DNA of 64,000 nucleotides from JBMNQH01 sp050944035 (GTDB lineage Bacteria; Bacillota; Clostridia; Oscillospirales; Oscillospiraceae), in assembly GCA_050944035.1 (NCBI GenBank), contig JBMNQH010000002.1:124001-188000 (forward strand), written 5' to 3'. The notes beneath the pieces were generated by a model. The model was given only the letters and a program-made list of their open reading frames with translations, was not told the DNA's origin and did not search any database. The position numbers were made by a program, and so were the translations under genes. Positions 53,591 through 62,718 of this stretch are shown piece by piece (the stretch's first letter is position 1; every line of letters starts with the position of its first letter).

Positions 53591-53603
53591 TAACCCGCAA
53601 ATA

Positions 53604-53647
53604 AAAAACCAGCGGTGCAGAGCAATTGCTCTGCACCGCTGGTTTTT
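53604..53647. terminator. bidirectional terminator between icd and gpsA
   Basis: Perfect 44-base palindrome with 22-base arms and centre AATT, A-run at the left and T-run at the right, so it works for both convergent genes. Confidence 0.95.
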
Positions 53648-53659
53648 ACTTTTATCGTC

Positions 53660-54619
53660 TTAAAACTCGTTCCGGACGCTGCGGGAAAACAGCTTCTGGA
53701 TACAGTCCTCCACCGTTGCGCCCTCATACAGCACACTGTACACGGCCTCGCAAATCGGCAGTTCCACACCCACCTTTTTGCCGATCCGCACCATAGCATC
53801 CACGGTATAGTAGCCCTCTGCCAATTTATCATAGGGTTTCCCCTGTACCAGACACTCACCAAACCGACGGTTCTGGCTGTGTTCTGAGAACACCGTCGCC
53901 TCATAGTCGCCAAGATGACAGAGTCCATATGCTGACTGCGGTTTCCCGCCCAGCGCACCGATCAGCCTTGCCACTTCACTGGTTCCGCGGGACATCAGCG
54001 CTCCCTTGAGCGTTGACAGATGCAAGCCGTCCAGCATTCCGGCTGCAATGCCGATAACATTCTTCGCCGCACCGCCGATCTCACTGCCGATCAGATCGGT
54101 CCCGTAGTAGAACCGGATCAGGTTGCTGGTAAACGCATCCACCAGCCGATGTGTGAGCGCATTATCCGCACTGTCGATCACCATACAGTTGGGATTGCCG
54201 GCATAAAATTCCTGGACATGGCCGGGGCCGAGCCAAACTGCAACACCGGCCGGCGGACAGTCCGTCTCCATCACGACTTCCGTCAGACGCTTACCGGTTT
54301 CAATCTCGATGCCCTTCATGCACAGCACAATGATTTTCTTACTGAGATCCACGGTTTCGGACAGTTCCGCCATCAGACGGCGCAACCCCTGTGAGTTGAT
54401 AGAAATGACAATCACTTCTGCCTCCTCTGCACAGGCAAGCGTCGTACAGAGTCGTACAGAGTCGGGCAGCTCCAGCAGATCATTTTTCCGTTCCCGGAGG
54501 AACCGCTGCATACGGGGCGATTCCGCCCGACCGTACAAACTGACTTCCTGTCCAATATGATCCAGATACCAGGTGATACAGGACCCCCAACGGCCACAGC
54601 CGATTACGGTTACTTTCAT
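53660..54619 (-). CDS. gpsA: glycerol-3-phosphate dehydrogenase [NAD(P)+]
   Basis: Makes sn-glycerol-3-phosphate for phospholipid heads. The 319-residue protein opens with the dinucleotide motif VIGCGRWGSCITWYL, and has the catalytic lysine region GSEIGGAAKNVIGIAAGMLD and AVWLGPGHVQEF. The usual GAWGTA is GRWGSC here, which is within family variation. A 10-base direct repeat lies in the N-terminal coding part (54441-54460). It is single and converges with icd. Confidence 0.93.
   Translation of the reverse strand: MKVTVIGCGRWGSCITWYLDHIGQEVSLYGRAESPRMQRFLRERKNDLLELPDSVRLCTTLACAEEAEVIVISINSQGLRRLMAELSETVDLSKKIIVLCMKGIEIETGKRLTEVVMETDCPPAGVAVWLGPGHVQEFYAGNPNCMVIDSADNALTHRLVDAFTSNLIRFYYGTDLIGSEIGGAAKNVIGIAAGMLDGLHLSTLKGALMSRGTSEVARLIGALGGKPQSAYGLCHLGDYEATVFSEHSQNRRFGECLVQGKPYDKLAEGYYTVDAMVRIGKKVGVELPICEAVYSVLYEGATVEDCIQKLFSRSVRNEF
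54441..54460. repeat. 10-bp tandem repeat inside gpsA
   Basis: GTCGTACAGA occurs twice in tandem. Loss or gain of one unit would shift the gpsA frame. Confidence 0.9.
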
Positions 54620-54866
54620 TCAAACATCCGCCTTTCTGTGTTTGATTGTTCCCATATTTTACTGAATTTCCTATGGGTTGTCAATGATTCCCCGGATTTC
54701 TCTCTTTTCAAACACCTTCCTTCTGACATCTTCTATGATTTTCTATAGACAGCATTGCAGAGAACTGATTGAAATCGTATAATAAAAAAGAAAACCAATC
54801 ACAGTTCTTGAGGAAATCGGGCAGTGTAAGCTGGATAATCCATAACGAGAAATCCCAAATTTTCAG

Positions 54867-54896
54867 TTGAAGCGTTTCCCCATAGTGTGATATACT
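54867..54896 (+). promoter_or_regulatory. proBAC promoter
   Basis: TTGAAG (54867-54872), 18-base spacer, TATACT (54891-54896) with an extended TG at 54888-54889. Confidence 0.65.
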
Positions 54897-54983
54897 GCAA
54901 ACCATAATCATATGAGATCGTATTTCCTGACTTTCTCACACTTTTTGCCGGAAATGATCGGTTTTAAAGGAGGCATCGTTTTT

Positions 54984-55754
54984 ATGCGCATTGTGGTAAA
55001 GGTGGGCACCTCTACCCTGGCTCACGCCACCGGGAATTTGAACATCCGGCAGGTGGAAAAACTCTGTAAAGTGCTCAGCGACTTGAAAAATGCCGGGCAT
55101 GAGGTGGTTCTCGTTTCGTCCGGTGCCATTGGCATGGGCGTTGGCAAACTCTCCCTCAAAAAACGACCAGAAGATATGCCAACCAAACAGGCCGCCGCTG
55201 CGGTCGGCCAGTGTGAACTGATGTATGTCTATGATAAGCTGTTTTCCGAGTTCAATCACACGGTCGCACAGCTTTTGATCACCGGCGCCGACATCGAGGA
55301 CGCTGTCCGCCGGGAAAATTTCCACAACACCCTGTTCCGTCTCCTGGAACTCGGCGCATTGCCCATTGTCAATGAAAACGATACTGTTGCCACCGAGGAA
55401 ATCGCCATTGGTGACAACGACACGTTGGGCGCCATTGTCGCAGTCAGCGTTCAGGCGGATCTCCTGGTTCTGCTGTCTGACATCGACGGTCTGTTTACTG
55501 CTGATCCGCGGCAGGATCCGACCGCAGCCTTGATTCCGGTGGTCGAGGAACTCACACCGGAGATCGTCGCACTGGCCGGCGGACACGGTTCTGCACTCGG
55601 AACCGGCGGTATGAGCACCAAGCTCAGTGCCGCAAAGATGGCCACTGCCAACGGAACGGATATGATCATTGCAAACGGCTCCAACCCAGATCTCCTGTAT
55701 GCAATCCTTGACGGTGAGATGGTCGGCACACGTTTTTTGAGCAGAAAGGACTGA
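54984..55754 (+). CDS. proB: glutamate 5-kinase, short form
   Basis: Phosphorylates glutamate at the gamma carboxyl, the first step to proline. Amino-acid kinase fold marks are VVKVGTSTLAHATG, LVSSGAIGMGVGKL, NENDTVATEEIAIGDNDTLG and GTGGMSTKLSAAKMA. At 256 residues it lacks the C-terminal PUA domain of E. coli ProB (367 residues), a form known in some Firmicutes. AAAGGAGG lies upstream of ATG 54984; earlier in-frame ATG codons have no SD. It heads proB-proA-proC, with proA 3 bases on. Confidence 0.95.
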   Translation: MRIVVKVGTSTLAHATGNLNIRQVEKLCKVLSDLKNAGHEVVLVSSGAIGMGVGKLSLKKRPEDMPTKQAAAAVGQCELMYVYDKLFSEFNHTVAQLLITGADIEDAVRRENFHNTLFRLLELGALPIVNENDTVATEEIAIGDNDTLGAIVAVSVQADLLVLLSDIDGLFTADPRQDPTAALIPVVEELTPEIVALAGGHGSALGTGGMSTKLSAAKMATANGTDMIIANGSNPDLLYAILDGEMVGTRFLSRKD

Positions 55755-55757
55755 CCT

Positions 55758-57017
55758 ATGAAGACAACTCTGGAAATCATGCAGGCAGCAAAGCGTGCCT
55801 GCCCCATTCTGGTAACGGCATCGGAGACCCTGAAAAATCAGGCACTGTCTGCCATGGCAGACCAGCTAATCTGCCACCAGGCAGAGATCCTCGCTGCAAA
55901 CCGGCTGGATCTGGAACAGGCAAAGGGTACCATTTCTGAGGTCATGCTTGACCGTCTGGCACTCAGTGAGAGCCGCATTGCAGGCATGGCGGACGGACTG
56001 CGTCAGGTCGCGGCGCTACCCGATCCGATCGGCCGGGTTCTCCGCCGGATTGATCGTCCCAACGGTCTGGTCATCGAAAAAACCGCAGTTCCCCTTGGCG
56101 TCATCGCCATTATTTATGAGAGCCGCCCGAACGTCACGTCTGACGCGGCGGCGCTGGCATTAAAAAGCGGCAACGCCTGCATCCTGCGCGGTGGCAAAGA
56201 GGCGTTCCGCTCTGCCAATGCAATCACGCAGGCCCTGCGCACCGGACTGGAACAGGTCGGGCTGGACGCCGACCTGATTCAACTGGTTCAGGATACCACG
56301 CGCGCCAGCGCCAATGAACTGATGACCGCTACGGACTATATCGATCTTTTGATTCCGCGCGGCGGCGCATCTTTGATCCGCGCCTGTGTAGAACACGCAA
56401 CCGTCAGCTGTATTCAGACCGGTACCGGTATCTGCCACATCTATGTGGATGCCTCCGCCGACCTGGAGCAGGCATTGACAATTATTGAAAATGCCAAGAC
56501 CAGTCGTCCTTCCGTCTGCAATGCGGAGGAGGTCTGTCTGGTACACCGTGCCATCGCTGCGGACTTCTTACCCCGACTGCAGCAACGACTGACTGTCGAT
56601 CGAAGTGCAGCAGGACTGCAGCTGGTAGAACTGCGCTTGGACCCTGTCGCGGCGCAGTTTGTCAGCGGTACACCTGCCGGTCCGGATGACTTTGACACAG
56701 AATTTCTGGATTATATTCTTGCCGTCAAAGTGGTCGATGACGTACAGGCTGCCATCACACACATTGCGCAACATTCCACGGGTCACAGCGACGCCATCCT
56801 GACGCAAGACAACGCAGCAGCTGATCTTTTTACCCGTGCAGTAGACAGCGCGGCGGTCTATGTCAACGCCTCTACACGCTTTACTGACGGCGGAGAGTTC
56901 GGTCTCGGCTGTGAGATGGGGATTTCCACCCAAAAACTGCACGCCCGTGGTCCAATGGGTCTGGAGGAATTGACGACCTACAAATATATTATCCGCGGCA
57001 GCGGACAGATTCGCTGA
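55758..57017 (+). CDS. proA: glutamate-5-semialdehyde dehydrogenase
   Basis: Reduces glutamyl phosphate with NADPH to glutamate semialdehyde, which closes to pyrroline-5-carboxylate. The 419-residue enzyme shows the family motifs [31 protein letters not shown] and the catalytic cysteine region [13 protein letters not shown]. ProB and ProA usually act as a complex, because the intermediate is unstable; the 3-base gap between their genes fits this. Confidence 0.96.
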   Translation: MKTTLEIMQAAKRACPILVTASETLKNQALSAMADQLICHQAEILAANRLDLEQAKGTISEVMLDRLALSESRIAGMADGLRQVAALPDPIGRVLRRIDRPNGLVIEKTAVPLGVIAIIYESRPNVTSDAAALALKSGNACILRGGKEAFRSANAITQALRTGLEQVGLDADLIQLVQDTTRASANELMTATDYIDLLIPRGGASLIRACVEHATVSCIQTGTGICHIYVDASADLEQALTIIENAKTSRPSVCNAEEVCLVHRAIAADFLPRLQQRLTVDRSAAGLQLVELRLDPVAAQFVSGTPAGPDDFDTEFLDYILAVKVVDDVQAAITHIAQHSTGHSDAILTQDNAAADLFTRAVDSAAVYVNASTRFTDGGEFGLGCEMGISTQKLHARGPMGLEELTTYKYIIRGSGQIR

Positions 57018-57035
57018 AAGCAGAGGGAAATTGCC

Positions 57036-57845
57036 ATGTCTGATTTTCTATTTGGTTTTATTGGCGTCGGAAATATGGGCGGCGCATTGGCAAAAGCCGC
57101 AGGCAAAACACTGATGCCCGAGCAAATTCTTGTCTCCAGCCGTACCATGGAAAAAGCGGCTGCTTTTTCCGCACAGCTCGGCTGTCACGCGGCGGACAAC
57201 GCCACCATTGCCGCCAAGTGCCGCTATCTTTTTCTCGGCGTTAAGCCGCAGGCAATGGCCACAATGCTGGCCGGCATCGCCCCTGTACTGGCGGCCCGTA
57301 CCGATCGTTTTGTTCTTGTAAGCATGGCCGCGGGTCTGACGATGGAGCAGATCCGTACCATGGCCGGCGGCATCTATCCTGTCATCCGTATGATGCCCAA
57401 CACACCGGCCTCTATCGGTGCCGGCATGATCCTTTACACCGCAACCGAAGATGTGACAGAATCTGAACGCCGGGAATTTGCCGATGGTCTGGCTGCAGCC
57501 GGTCGGTTTGATGTGCTGCCGGAAGCGTTGATCGATGCTGGCAGCGCGGTCTCCGGCTGCGGTCCTGCCTTTGTGTATCTTTTTATCGAAGCATTGGCCG
57601 ACGGCGGTGTGGAATGTGGCCTGCCCCGTATAAAAGCGCTGGAATATGCAGCACAGACCGTTTGCGGTGCAGCACAGATGGTGCTGGAAAGCGGACAGCA
57701 TCCCGGTGCATTGAAGGATGCCGTTTGCAGTCCCGGTGGAACCACCATCGCAGGTGTCCACGCATTGGAGCACGGTGCCTTCCGTGCAAACAGCATGGAT
57801 GCGGTCTGTGCCGCTTACGAAAAGTCCAAAGCCTTTTCAAGATAA
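57036..57845 (+). CDS. proC: pyrroline-5-carboxylate reductase
   Basis: Reduces pyrroline-5-carboxylate to proline. The 269 residues include the Rossmann motif FIGVGNMGGALAKA, VIRMMPNTPASIGAGM and the C-terminal helix motif LKDAVCSPGGTTIAGVHALE that lines the active site. It completes the proBAC operon, 18 bases after proA. All genes needed for proline from glutamate are thus together, and proS is elsewhere in the window. Confidence 0.96.
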   Translation: MSDFLFGFIGVGNMGGALAKAAGKTLMPEQILVSSRTMEKAAAFSAQLGCHAADNATIAAKCRYLFLGVKPQAMATMLAGIAPVLAARTDRFVLVSMAAGLTMEQIRTMAGGIYPVIRMMPNTPASIGAGMILYTATEDVTESERREFADGLAAAGRFDVLPEALIDAGSAVSGCGPAFVYLFIEALADGGVECGLPRIKALEYAAQTVCGAAQMVLESGQHPGALKDAVCSPGGTTIAGVHALEHGAFRANSMDAVCAAYEKSKAFSR

Positions 57846-58057
57846 ACATTTCGGTTTGTGCCGCGTTGCGGCACAAACCGTCTCAGATTCTCCACAATCT
57901 TTGTCTGCTTTGTGGAAAATATTCTGTTTTCTCATCAGGACAACAAGACGATCGGGAAATATTCCATTCATTTTGCACAAAAGAATACAACTTTGTGGAA
58001 ATCTTCTTCCTTTCCCTGCATCTTATGAAAAAACACTGCAAACACAGGCAAAAATTC

Positions 58058-58086
58058 TTGACAAGCCTCGCAGAACTTGATATGAT
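58058..58086 (+). promoter_or_regulatory. rplJ-rplL promoter
   Basis: TTGACA (58058-58063), 17-base spacer, TATGAT (58081-58086). Confidence 0.85.
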
Positions 58087-58091
58087 AGATA

Positions 58092-58206
58092 AGCGCTCCA
58101 AAGACAGCAGGTGGCCAAGCCATAAATCCTGCCGAGGATGGCATACCGACTTTTCTATTTGGTTGCTTACTCCCCATGTCTGTTTGGACTTGGGGATTTT
58201 CTTTTT
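58092..58206 (+). ncRNA. ribosomal protein L10 leader with attenuator
   Basis: The AAAGACAGCAGGTGGC segment and the later AATCCTGCCGAGG pair as in the L10 leader family, whose K-turn stem mimics the L10(L12)4 site on 23S rRNA. It ends with a stem TCCCCATGTC/GACTTGGGGA and a T-rich tail (to 58206), which fits the usual premature terminator. Excess L10-L12 complex should lower rplJL expression. Confidence 0.88.
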
Positions 58207-58239
58207 GGGCGCGATAAATTACCCCGGAGGTGACAATAT

Positions 58240-58770
58240 ATGCCGAACGCAAAGGTTCTCAGTGAGAAACAGGCAAAGGTAGCTGCTCTGACAGAACGTC
58301 TCCAGAATGCAGGCTCCGGTGTTTTTGTTGATTATAAGGGCATCACTGTCAGCCAGGATACCGAGCTCCGCAGCGAACTCCGCCAGAACGATGTTGAATA
58401 CACCGTTGTAAAGAATACGCTGACCCGGTTTGCTCTGGATAACACTGGTCTGGGTGAACTGGACCCCATCCTCAACGGCACCACCGCACTTGCAACTGCA
58501 AACGGCGACCCCATCGCACCCATTCGTATTATCAGCGAGTTTTCCAAGAAGCTGGGTGATATCTTCACCATCAAGGCAGGCTTCATGGAAGGCAAGGTTC
58601 TTTCTCTGCAGGAGATCGCTGAAATCGCAGAGCTGCCTGGCCAGGACGCTCTGTATGCAAAGGTTCTGGGCACCATGATTGCTCCCATCACCGGCCTGGC
58701 TGTTTGCCTGGGTCAGATTCTCGAGCAGCAGGGCGGTTCCCTTGGCGAACCTGAAGCTGTTGCTGAATAA
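58240..58770 (+). CDS. rplJ: 50S ribosomal protein L10
   Basis: 176 residues, the base of the ribosomal stalk that carries L7/L12 dimers. VFVDYKGITVSQDTELRSEL, YTVVKNTLTRFAL and PIRIISEFSKKLGD are family segments; the C-terminal helix binds L12. GGAGGTG precedes the ATG. It is under L10 leader control and is followed by rplL after 41 bases. Confidence 0.97.
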   Translation: MPNAKVLSEKQAKVAALTERLQNAGSGVFVDYKGITVSQDTELRSELRQNDVEYTVVKNTLTRFALDNTGLGELDPILNGTTALATANGDPIAPIRIISEFSKKLGDIFTIKAGFMEGKVLSLQEIAEIAELPGQDALYAKVLGTMIAPITGLAVCLGQILEQQGGSLGEPEAVAE

Positions 58771-58811
58771 TTCAGCACAGATCACTACAACCAATTTAGG
58801 AGGATTTTAAA

Positions 58812-59189
58812 ATGGCTAGCGAAAAGATTACTGCTATGATCGAAGAAATTAAGGGCTTGTCCGTTCTGGAACTTGCTGAACTCGTACATGCACTCGAAGA
58901 TACCTTCGGTGTATCCGCTGCTGCTGTTGCTGCTGCTCCCGCTGCTGGCGCTGGCGCTGCTGCCGCTGCTGAAGAAAAGACCGAATTTGACGTCGTTATG
59001 ACTGCTTTCGGCGCTGAAAAGATCAAGGTTATTAAGGAAGTCCGCGGTATCACCGGTCTGGGCCTTGCTGACGCAAAGAAGCTCGTTGAAGATATTCCTG
59101 CCAAGATCAAGGAAGGTGCTTCCAAGGAAGAAGCTGAAGAGATTAAGACCAAGCTCGAAGCTGTCGGCGCAACCATCGAACTCAAGTAA
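58812..59189 (+). CDS. rplL: 50S ribosomal protein L7/L12
   Basis: 125-residue stalk protein that recruits translation GTPases. N-terminal dimer domain, an Ala-rich hinge (about residues 36-53), and the C-terminal factor-binding domain with [20 protein letters not shown] and [25 protein letters not shown] precedes the ATG. Ends at a strong terminator. Confidence 0.98.
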   Translation: MASEKITAMIEEIKGLSVLELAELVHALEDTFGVSAAAVAAAPAAGAGAAAAAEEKTEFDVVMTAFGAEKIKVIKEVRGITGLGLADAKKLVEDIPAKIKEGASKEEAEEIKTKLEAVGATIELK

Positions 59190-59209
59190 GATTTCCTTTT
59201 TTCTTTCAG

Positions 59210-59250
59210 AAACAGTCTGCCTGTAAAATACAGACAGACTGTTTTTTTAT
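59210..59250 (+). terminator. rplL terminator
   Basis: AAACAGTCTGCCTGTA pairs with TACAGACAGACTGTTT (one G-U) around AAA, followed by T residues. Confidence 0.95.
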
Positions 59251-59302
59251 ATTTCGGCATCCTTTTTTTGGAAATTTTTGCTTTTTATGCTAATTTATTC
59301 TA

Positions 59303-59331
59303 TTGTAACCATATATTCCACATGGTATAAT
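59303..59331 (+). promoter_or_regulatory. promoter of the two-component genes
   Basis: TTGTAA (59303-59308), 17-base spacer, TATAAT (59326-59331) with an extended TG (59323-59324), 28 bases before the response regulator start. Confidence 0.8.
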
Positions 59332-59359
59332 GAGAAAAAAAGCAAAAAGGGGGGATACC

Positions 59360-60430
59360 ATGTATAAAGTGCTTGTTGTAGACGATAAAGAGGCTTTTCG
59401 AAGAAAAATTAAACGAATGGCTTATTTTCAAAATAATCGGGAAAAATTTGAGATCTGCTGCGAAGCGCAGAATGGTATGGAAGCATTGGAACTGCTGCAT
59501 CAAACACACATTGATATTGTACTCACAGATATTCGTATGCCATTGATGGATGGAATCCAGCTGCTGAAGCAAATCAATGCCGGGGAACTTTGTAATTGTG
59601 TCATTCTGTTGAGTGAATTTGCGGAATTCAATTACGCCAAAGAAGGCATCTTAAATCGAGCATTCGATTATATCCTCAAGCCTATCGATGAAGAGAAGAT
59701 CAGTGGTTCCTTTGACCGAGCTTACACTTATCTGAATTCTTTCGCAATCACCGATCCGACCTCTGAACGAAAAGAGATTCATGCGTTGGCAGAGTCTATT
59801 TTTACAAATAAAGCTTCCCAAATAAAAGTCTGCATCACACATATTGTGGAACATATACAGCATGCCTCTGCAGAAGAAGATATTCCTCAACTATTGCAAA
59901 CTGTTTTCACACAACTGAAAACAGAGTTGCTTGGAAAATGGGCGTTCCTGGAATATTATATTTCTTTTGATTATTTCCTTCGGACATCCTTGGCCCATTT
60001 TACTTCCAGTACTTTTGCCGATATCACCACAGAGCAGCTTGAGACCTTAGCAACAGAAATCTGTGCGTTCTCTCCCATCTTAGCTGCTAAAAATGAACGA
60101 GTCCGATCCGTTTGCATCCAAATGCTCTTTTCTCCGGATGAAAATCTGAACATTCAAGTTCTGGCCAATCAGATATTTGTAAACAGCAAGTATCTTAGCG
60201 CCATGATGAAAAAAGATATCGGCTTGACAGCCGTCGAATTTGTAACTTTTATCAAAACACAGCGCGCAAAATTCTTTCTTTCCAATACGGAAATGCCTAT
60301 CAGTGAAATTGCTCTGATACTTGGATATCAGGAAATAAATTATTTCAGCAGGGTATTTAAGAAGGCCACCTCACTTTCTCCACGCGAATTCAGGAGGGCG
60401 TTTGGTAATCATGGTTACACAAAATTATGA
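59360..60430 (+). CDS. response regulator with AraC-type DNA-binding domain
   Basis: 356 residues. The receiver domain (1 to about 125) has the phospho-acceptor in IVLTDIRMPLMDG (D57), acidic residues in VLVVDDKEAF, and the DYILKPID lysine. The middle, about 135-250, is an unassigned helical linker. The C-terminal AraC-type helix-turn-helix pair is at about 255-350 (LNIQVLANQIFVNSKYLSAM and ISEIALILGYQEINYFSRVF). YesN-like regulators have this layout. ATG 59360 follows AAGGGGGG. Its end overlaps the kinase gene by 20 bases, so the two form a pair. Confidence 0.92.
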   Translation: MYKVLVVDDKEAFRRKIKRMAYFQNNREKFEICCEAQNGMEALELLHQTHIDIVLTDIRMPLMDGIQLLKQINAGELCNCVILLSEFAEFNYAKEGILNRAFDYILKPIDEEKISGSFDRAYTYLNSFAITDPTSERKEIHALAESIFTNKASQIKVCITHIVEHIQHASAEEDIPQLLQTVFTQLKTELLGKWAFLEYYISFDYFLRTSLAHFTSSTFADITTEQLETLATEICAFSPILAAKNERVRSVCIQMLFSPDENLNIQVLANQIFVNSKYLSAMMKKDIGLTAVEFVTFIKTQRAKFFLSNTEMPISEIALILGYQEINYFSRVFKKATSLSPREFRRAFGNHGYTKL

Positions 60431-62414
60431 AGAACTCCTTAATCATCCATCTTCTGAAGCAGTCGATGATTTAATAAGAAGTAAGCAGGAACTGTCCGCT
60501 TTGAAACAGGCGTATGCAGATTTGGACGCATTTATTCATACAGTCGCACATGAAATGAAAAGTCCCATCAGTGAAATTGAACTGTATGCGGAGTTTATCG
60601 AGGAGGACAACGCCGGAATGTTGCTTCCACAATCTGTGGAGGATCTCTGTTCCATTCGCAGTATCTGTAAAACGATGTCCGCTTTGATTCAACGCCTTAT
60701 GGAATATTCCAAAGCCAATTTCAAAGAACTGGAAAAGAAGGAAATTGATACAAAAATCCTGATTCATCAGTGCTTTGAGGAAATTACCAGCTCAATCCCA
60801 GCCCATCGGATCACGCTGGAAGTCGGCGACCTTCCCATGTTGTACGGAGACTTTTTTCTGGTACATCTGATTTTTCTGAACGTCATTTCCAACAGTGTAA
60901 AATTCACCAGTAACAAAAGTCATCCCAAGATCTGTGTCTCTGCATCTTATGTAACTGGTGGTGTGGAATATTGTGTCAAAGACAACGGCATTGGTTTTGA
61001 GCAGAAATATGCTGACCACTTGTTTGAACCATTCGAGCGGCTACAAAATGAAAGCGTATTTCAAGGCAATGGCGTTGGTCTCACAATTGTCAAACGCATT
61101 GCCGAACGCATTCATGGGAAAGTTTCCATCAATGGAATTCCAAATGAAGGTTGTGAAGTGCGGATCTGGTTCCCCAAGACCATGCTCTACAATGACAATT
61201 TTGTGGAATCCACAGAGAAACATACGATCCGGATCGGTATCATCGGCGATTTTACGGGAAAATGTCCTCTGAATGAACAGGGAAAAATCGCTGCCAGCAA
61301 ACTTGCAGCGGAAGAAATCAACGCCAATGGTGGGATCAATACTCTGCCTGTTGAGTTGTTTTTTCGAGATGATAGAGGACTACAGCTGTTGACAGAGCAG
61401 GCTGCTAGAGAGCTGACGGAAGAGCTACATGTCGATGTATTGATGGGTTCTACCCTTTCTCCGTCCCGGGACATTATTCGCTCCTATGCCAATCGGAATA
61501 AGACTCTGTATCTGGATACACAACAGACCGAAGGCGGGGTGGCAGATCACTATACCTTTTGTCTTTCTGCTATGCCGGAACAACAGATGACACATATGCT
61601 CCAATATCTGATCCGAAATTATGGAAAAAGGTGTTTTATTATTACATCGGATTATAATTTCGGCATTCTTTCTGCTGAGTGGGCCAAGTATCTTGTCATT
61701 CAGTTAGGCGGAGAAGTGATGGGTTGCGAACATCTGGACGATCAGATTTCCGATTTTGATTTTCTGATTGACCGCATTCAGAAGATAGAGATCGATGTCT
61801 TAATCTCTGTCTGCGTATTTCCAAACCATAATCAGTTTTATCTGCAATGGAATGCAAGGAATCTGAATAAAATTCCCATTGCTTCTACCATGGTCGCCGC
61901 AGAAACTTATCAACACATTGAGCTGCCCCCTGGAATCTTGGAGAACACCTATGTGATGGCATCTTTTCTGGAAGTCCTGAACACACCTGCTGCCAAACAG
62001 TTTACCAAACGGTTTCGTGAAAAATATGGGGTCGAACAGGTACCATTCATGGGAATGGATACTGAAACTGCCTACAGCTCCATTTATCTTTACAAAAAAG
62101 CGGTCGAACAGGCCGGAACAACTGAAACCGAAGCGGTCATTGCCGCGCTGGAATCCAACAGCATTTTCTTTGACGGTCCTGGGGGCAGAGTGCTTGTCCG
62201 TGGCAGCGACCACCACACCTCGCGCCGAATGTCATGTTTCCGGATTGATGCCCAAAATCAAATCCATGAAATTTTTCGTACCGGCGCTATCCATTCCGAT
62301 TATGTCGAAGCAATGATCGAATCCACTATGGGTATAAAAGGGGGTATTAAATCCCTTGGTATCAATTGCCCTTCCACGCAATATAATATGCTACTGAACA
62401 AACTTCACATTTGA
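60411..62414 (+). CDS. soluble histidine kinase fused to a type I periplasmic-binding fold
   Basis: 667 residues without any membrane segment or signal peptide. Residues about 15-260 are a histidine kinase: HTVAHEMKSPI (H47), N-box FLNVISNSVKFT, DNGIGFEQ and GNGVGLTIVKRIA. From about 271 to the end is a Leu/Ile/Val- or urea/amide-type binding fold (IRIGIIGDFTGKCPLNEQGK, AAEEINANGGINTLPVELFF, then YGKRCFIITSDYNFG). Such domains normally lie outside the cell; here it must be cytosolic, as in the amide sensor AmiC. The ligand would then set kinase activity toward the adjacent regulator. ATG 60411 overlaps the regulator gene; GGAGGGCG is upstream. Confidence 0.87.
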   Translation: MVTQNYEELLNHPSSEAVDDLIRSKQELSALKQAYADLDAFIHTVAHEMKSPISEIELYAEFIEEDNAGMLLPQSVEDLCSIRSICKTMSALIQRLMEYSKANFKELEKKEIDTKILIHQCFEEITSSIPAHRITLEVGDLPMLYGDFFLVHLIFLNVISNSVKFTSNKSHPKICVSASYVTGGVEYCVKDNGIGFEQKYADHLFEPFERLQNESVFQGNGVGLTIVKRIAERIHGKVSINGIPNEGCEVRIWFPKTMLYNDNFVESTEKHTIRIGIIGDFTGKCPLNEQGKIAASKLAAEEINANGGINTLPVELFFRDDRGLQLLTEQAARELTEELHVDVLMGSTLSPSRDIIRSYANRNKTLYLDTQQTEGGVADHYTFCLSAMPEQQMTHMLQYLIRNYGKRCFIITSDYNFGILSAEWAKYLVIQLGGEVMGCEHLDDQISDFDFLIDRIQKIEIDVLISVCVFPNHNQFYLQWNARNLNKIPIASTMVAAETYQHIELPPGILENTYVMASFLEVLNTPAAKQFTKRFREKYGVEQVPFMGMDTETAYSSIYLYKKAVEQAGTTETEAVIAALESNSIFFDGPGGRVLVRGSDHHTSRRMSCFRIDAQNQIHEIFRTGAIHSDYVEAMIESTMGIKGGIKSLGINCPSTQYNMLLNKLHI

Positions 62415-62718
62415 TGTAAATGGATAACAACCTCTCTTCTTGTCTATTTTATACAGTAATTTTTTGTATTGGTTTCTTTGTATTGTGAAAATAAATAAGG
62501 ATTTTTTTCCTTTCCACTTTCAGAATTTGCAACTTTGCATTTTTGAAAGTGGTTTTTTTATTCCTGATTCCCTGTTTTTTCGCGGTTTCTGCATTTCAAT
62601 TTCCAGGAATCTTTTTTATACTTATATTGCAAATGGTTATATGGATTGTCTGTACAGATAGAAAGTATTATCAGTTTTAACCTGTAACCTTTTCTCATCT
62701 ATCAAGGGAGGTGTATCA
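62415..62718. other. intergenic region with one terminator
   Basis: AT-rich, with the kinase-gene terminator at 62514-62559. Downstream of it, to the next start, no convincing promoter could be fixed; a TTGTCT/TATTAT pair near 62646-62675 is poorly spaced. Confidence 0.5.
62514..62559 (+). terminator. terminator of the two-component genes
   Basis: CCACTTTCAGAATTTGCA pairs imperfectly with TGCATTTTTGAAAGTGG, followed by seven T residues. Confidence 0.75.

Larger units (their letters stand above)
57846..58239. other. intergenic region before rplJ
   Basis: Holds the rplJ promoter (58058-58086) and the L10 leader (58092-58206). The first 200 bases show a small GTGCCGCGTTGCGGCAC stem at about 57857-57873 just after proC, a possible weak terminator, and nothing else. 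Confidence 0.6.
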
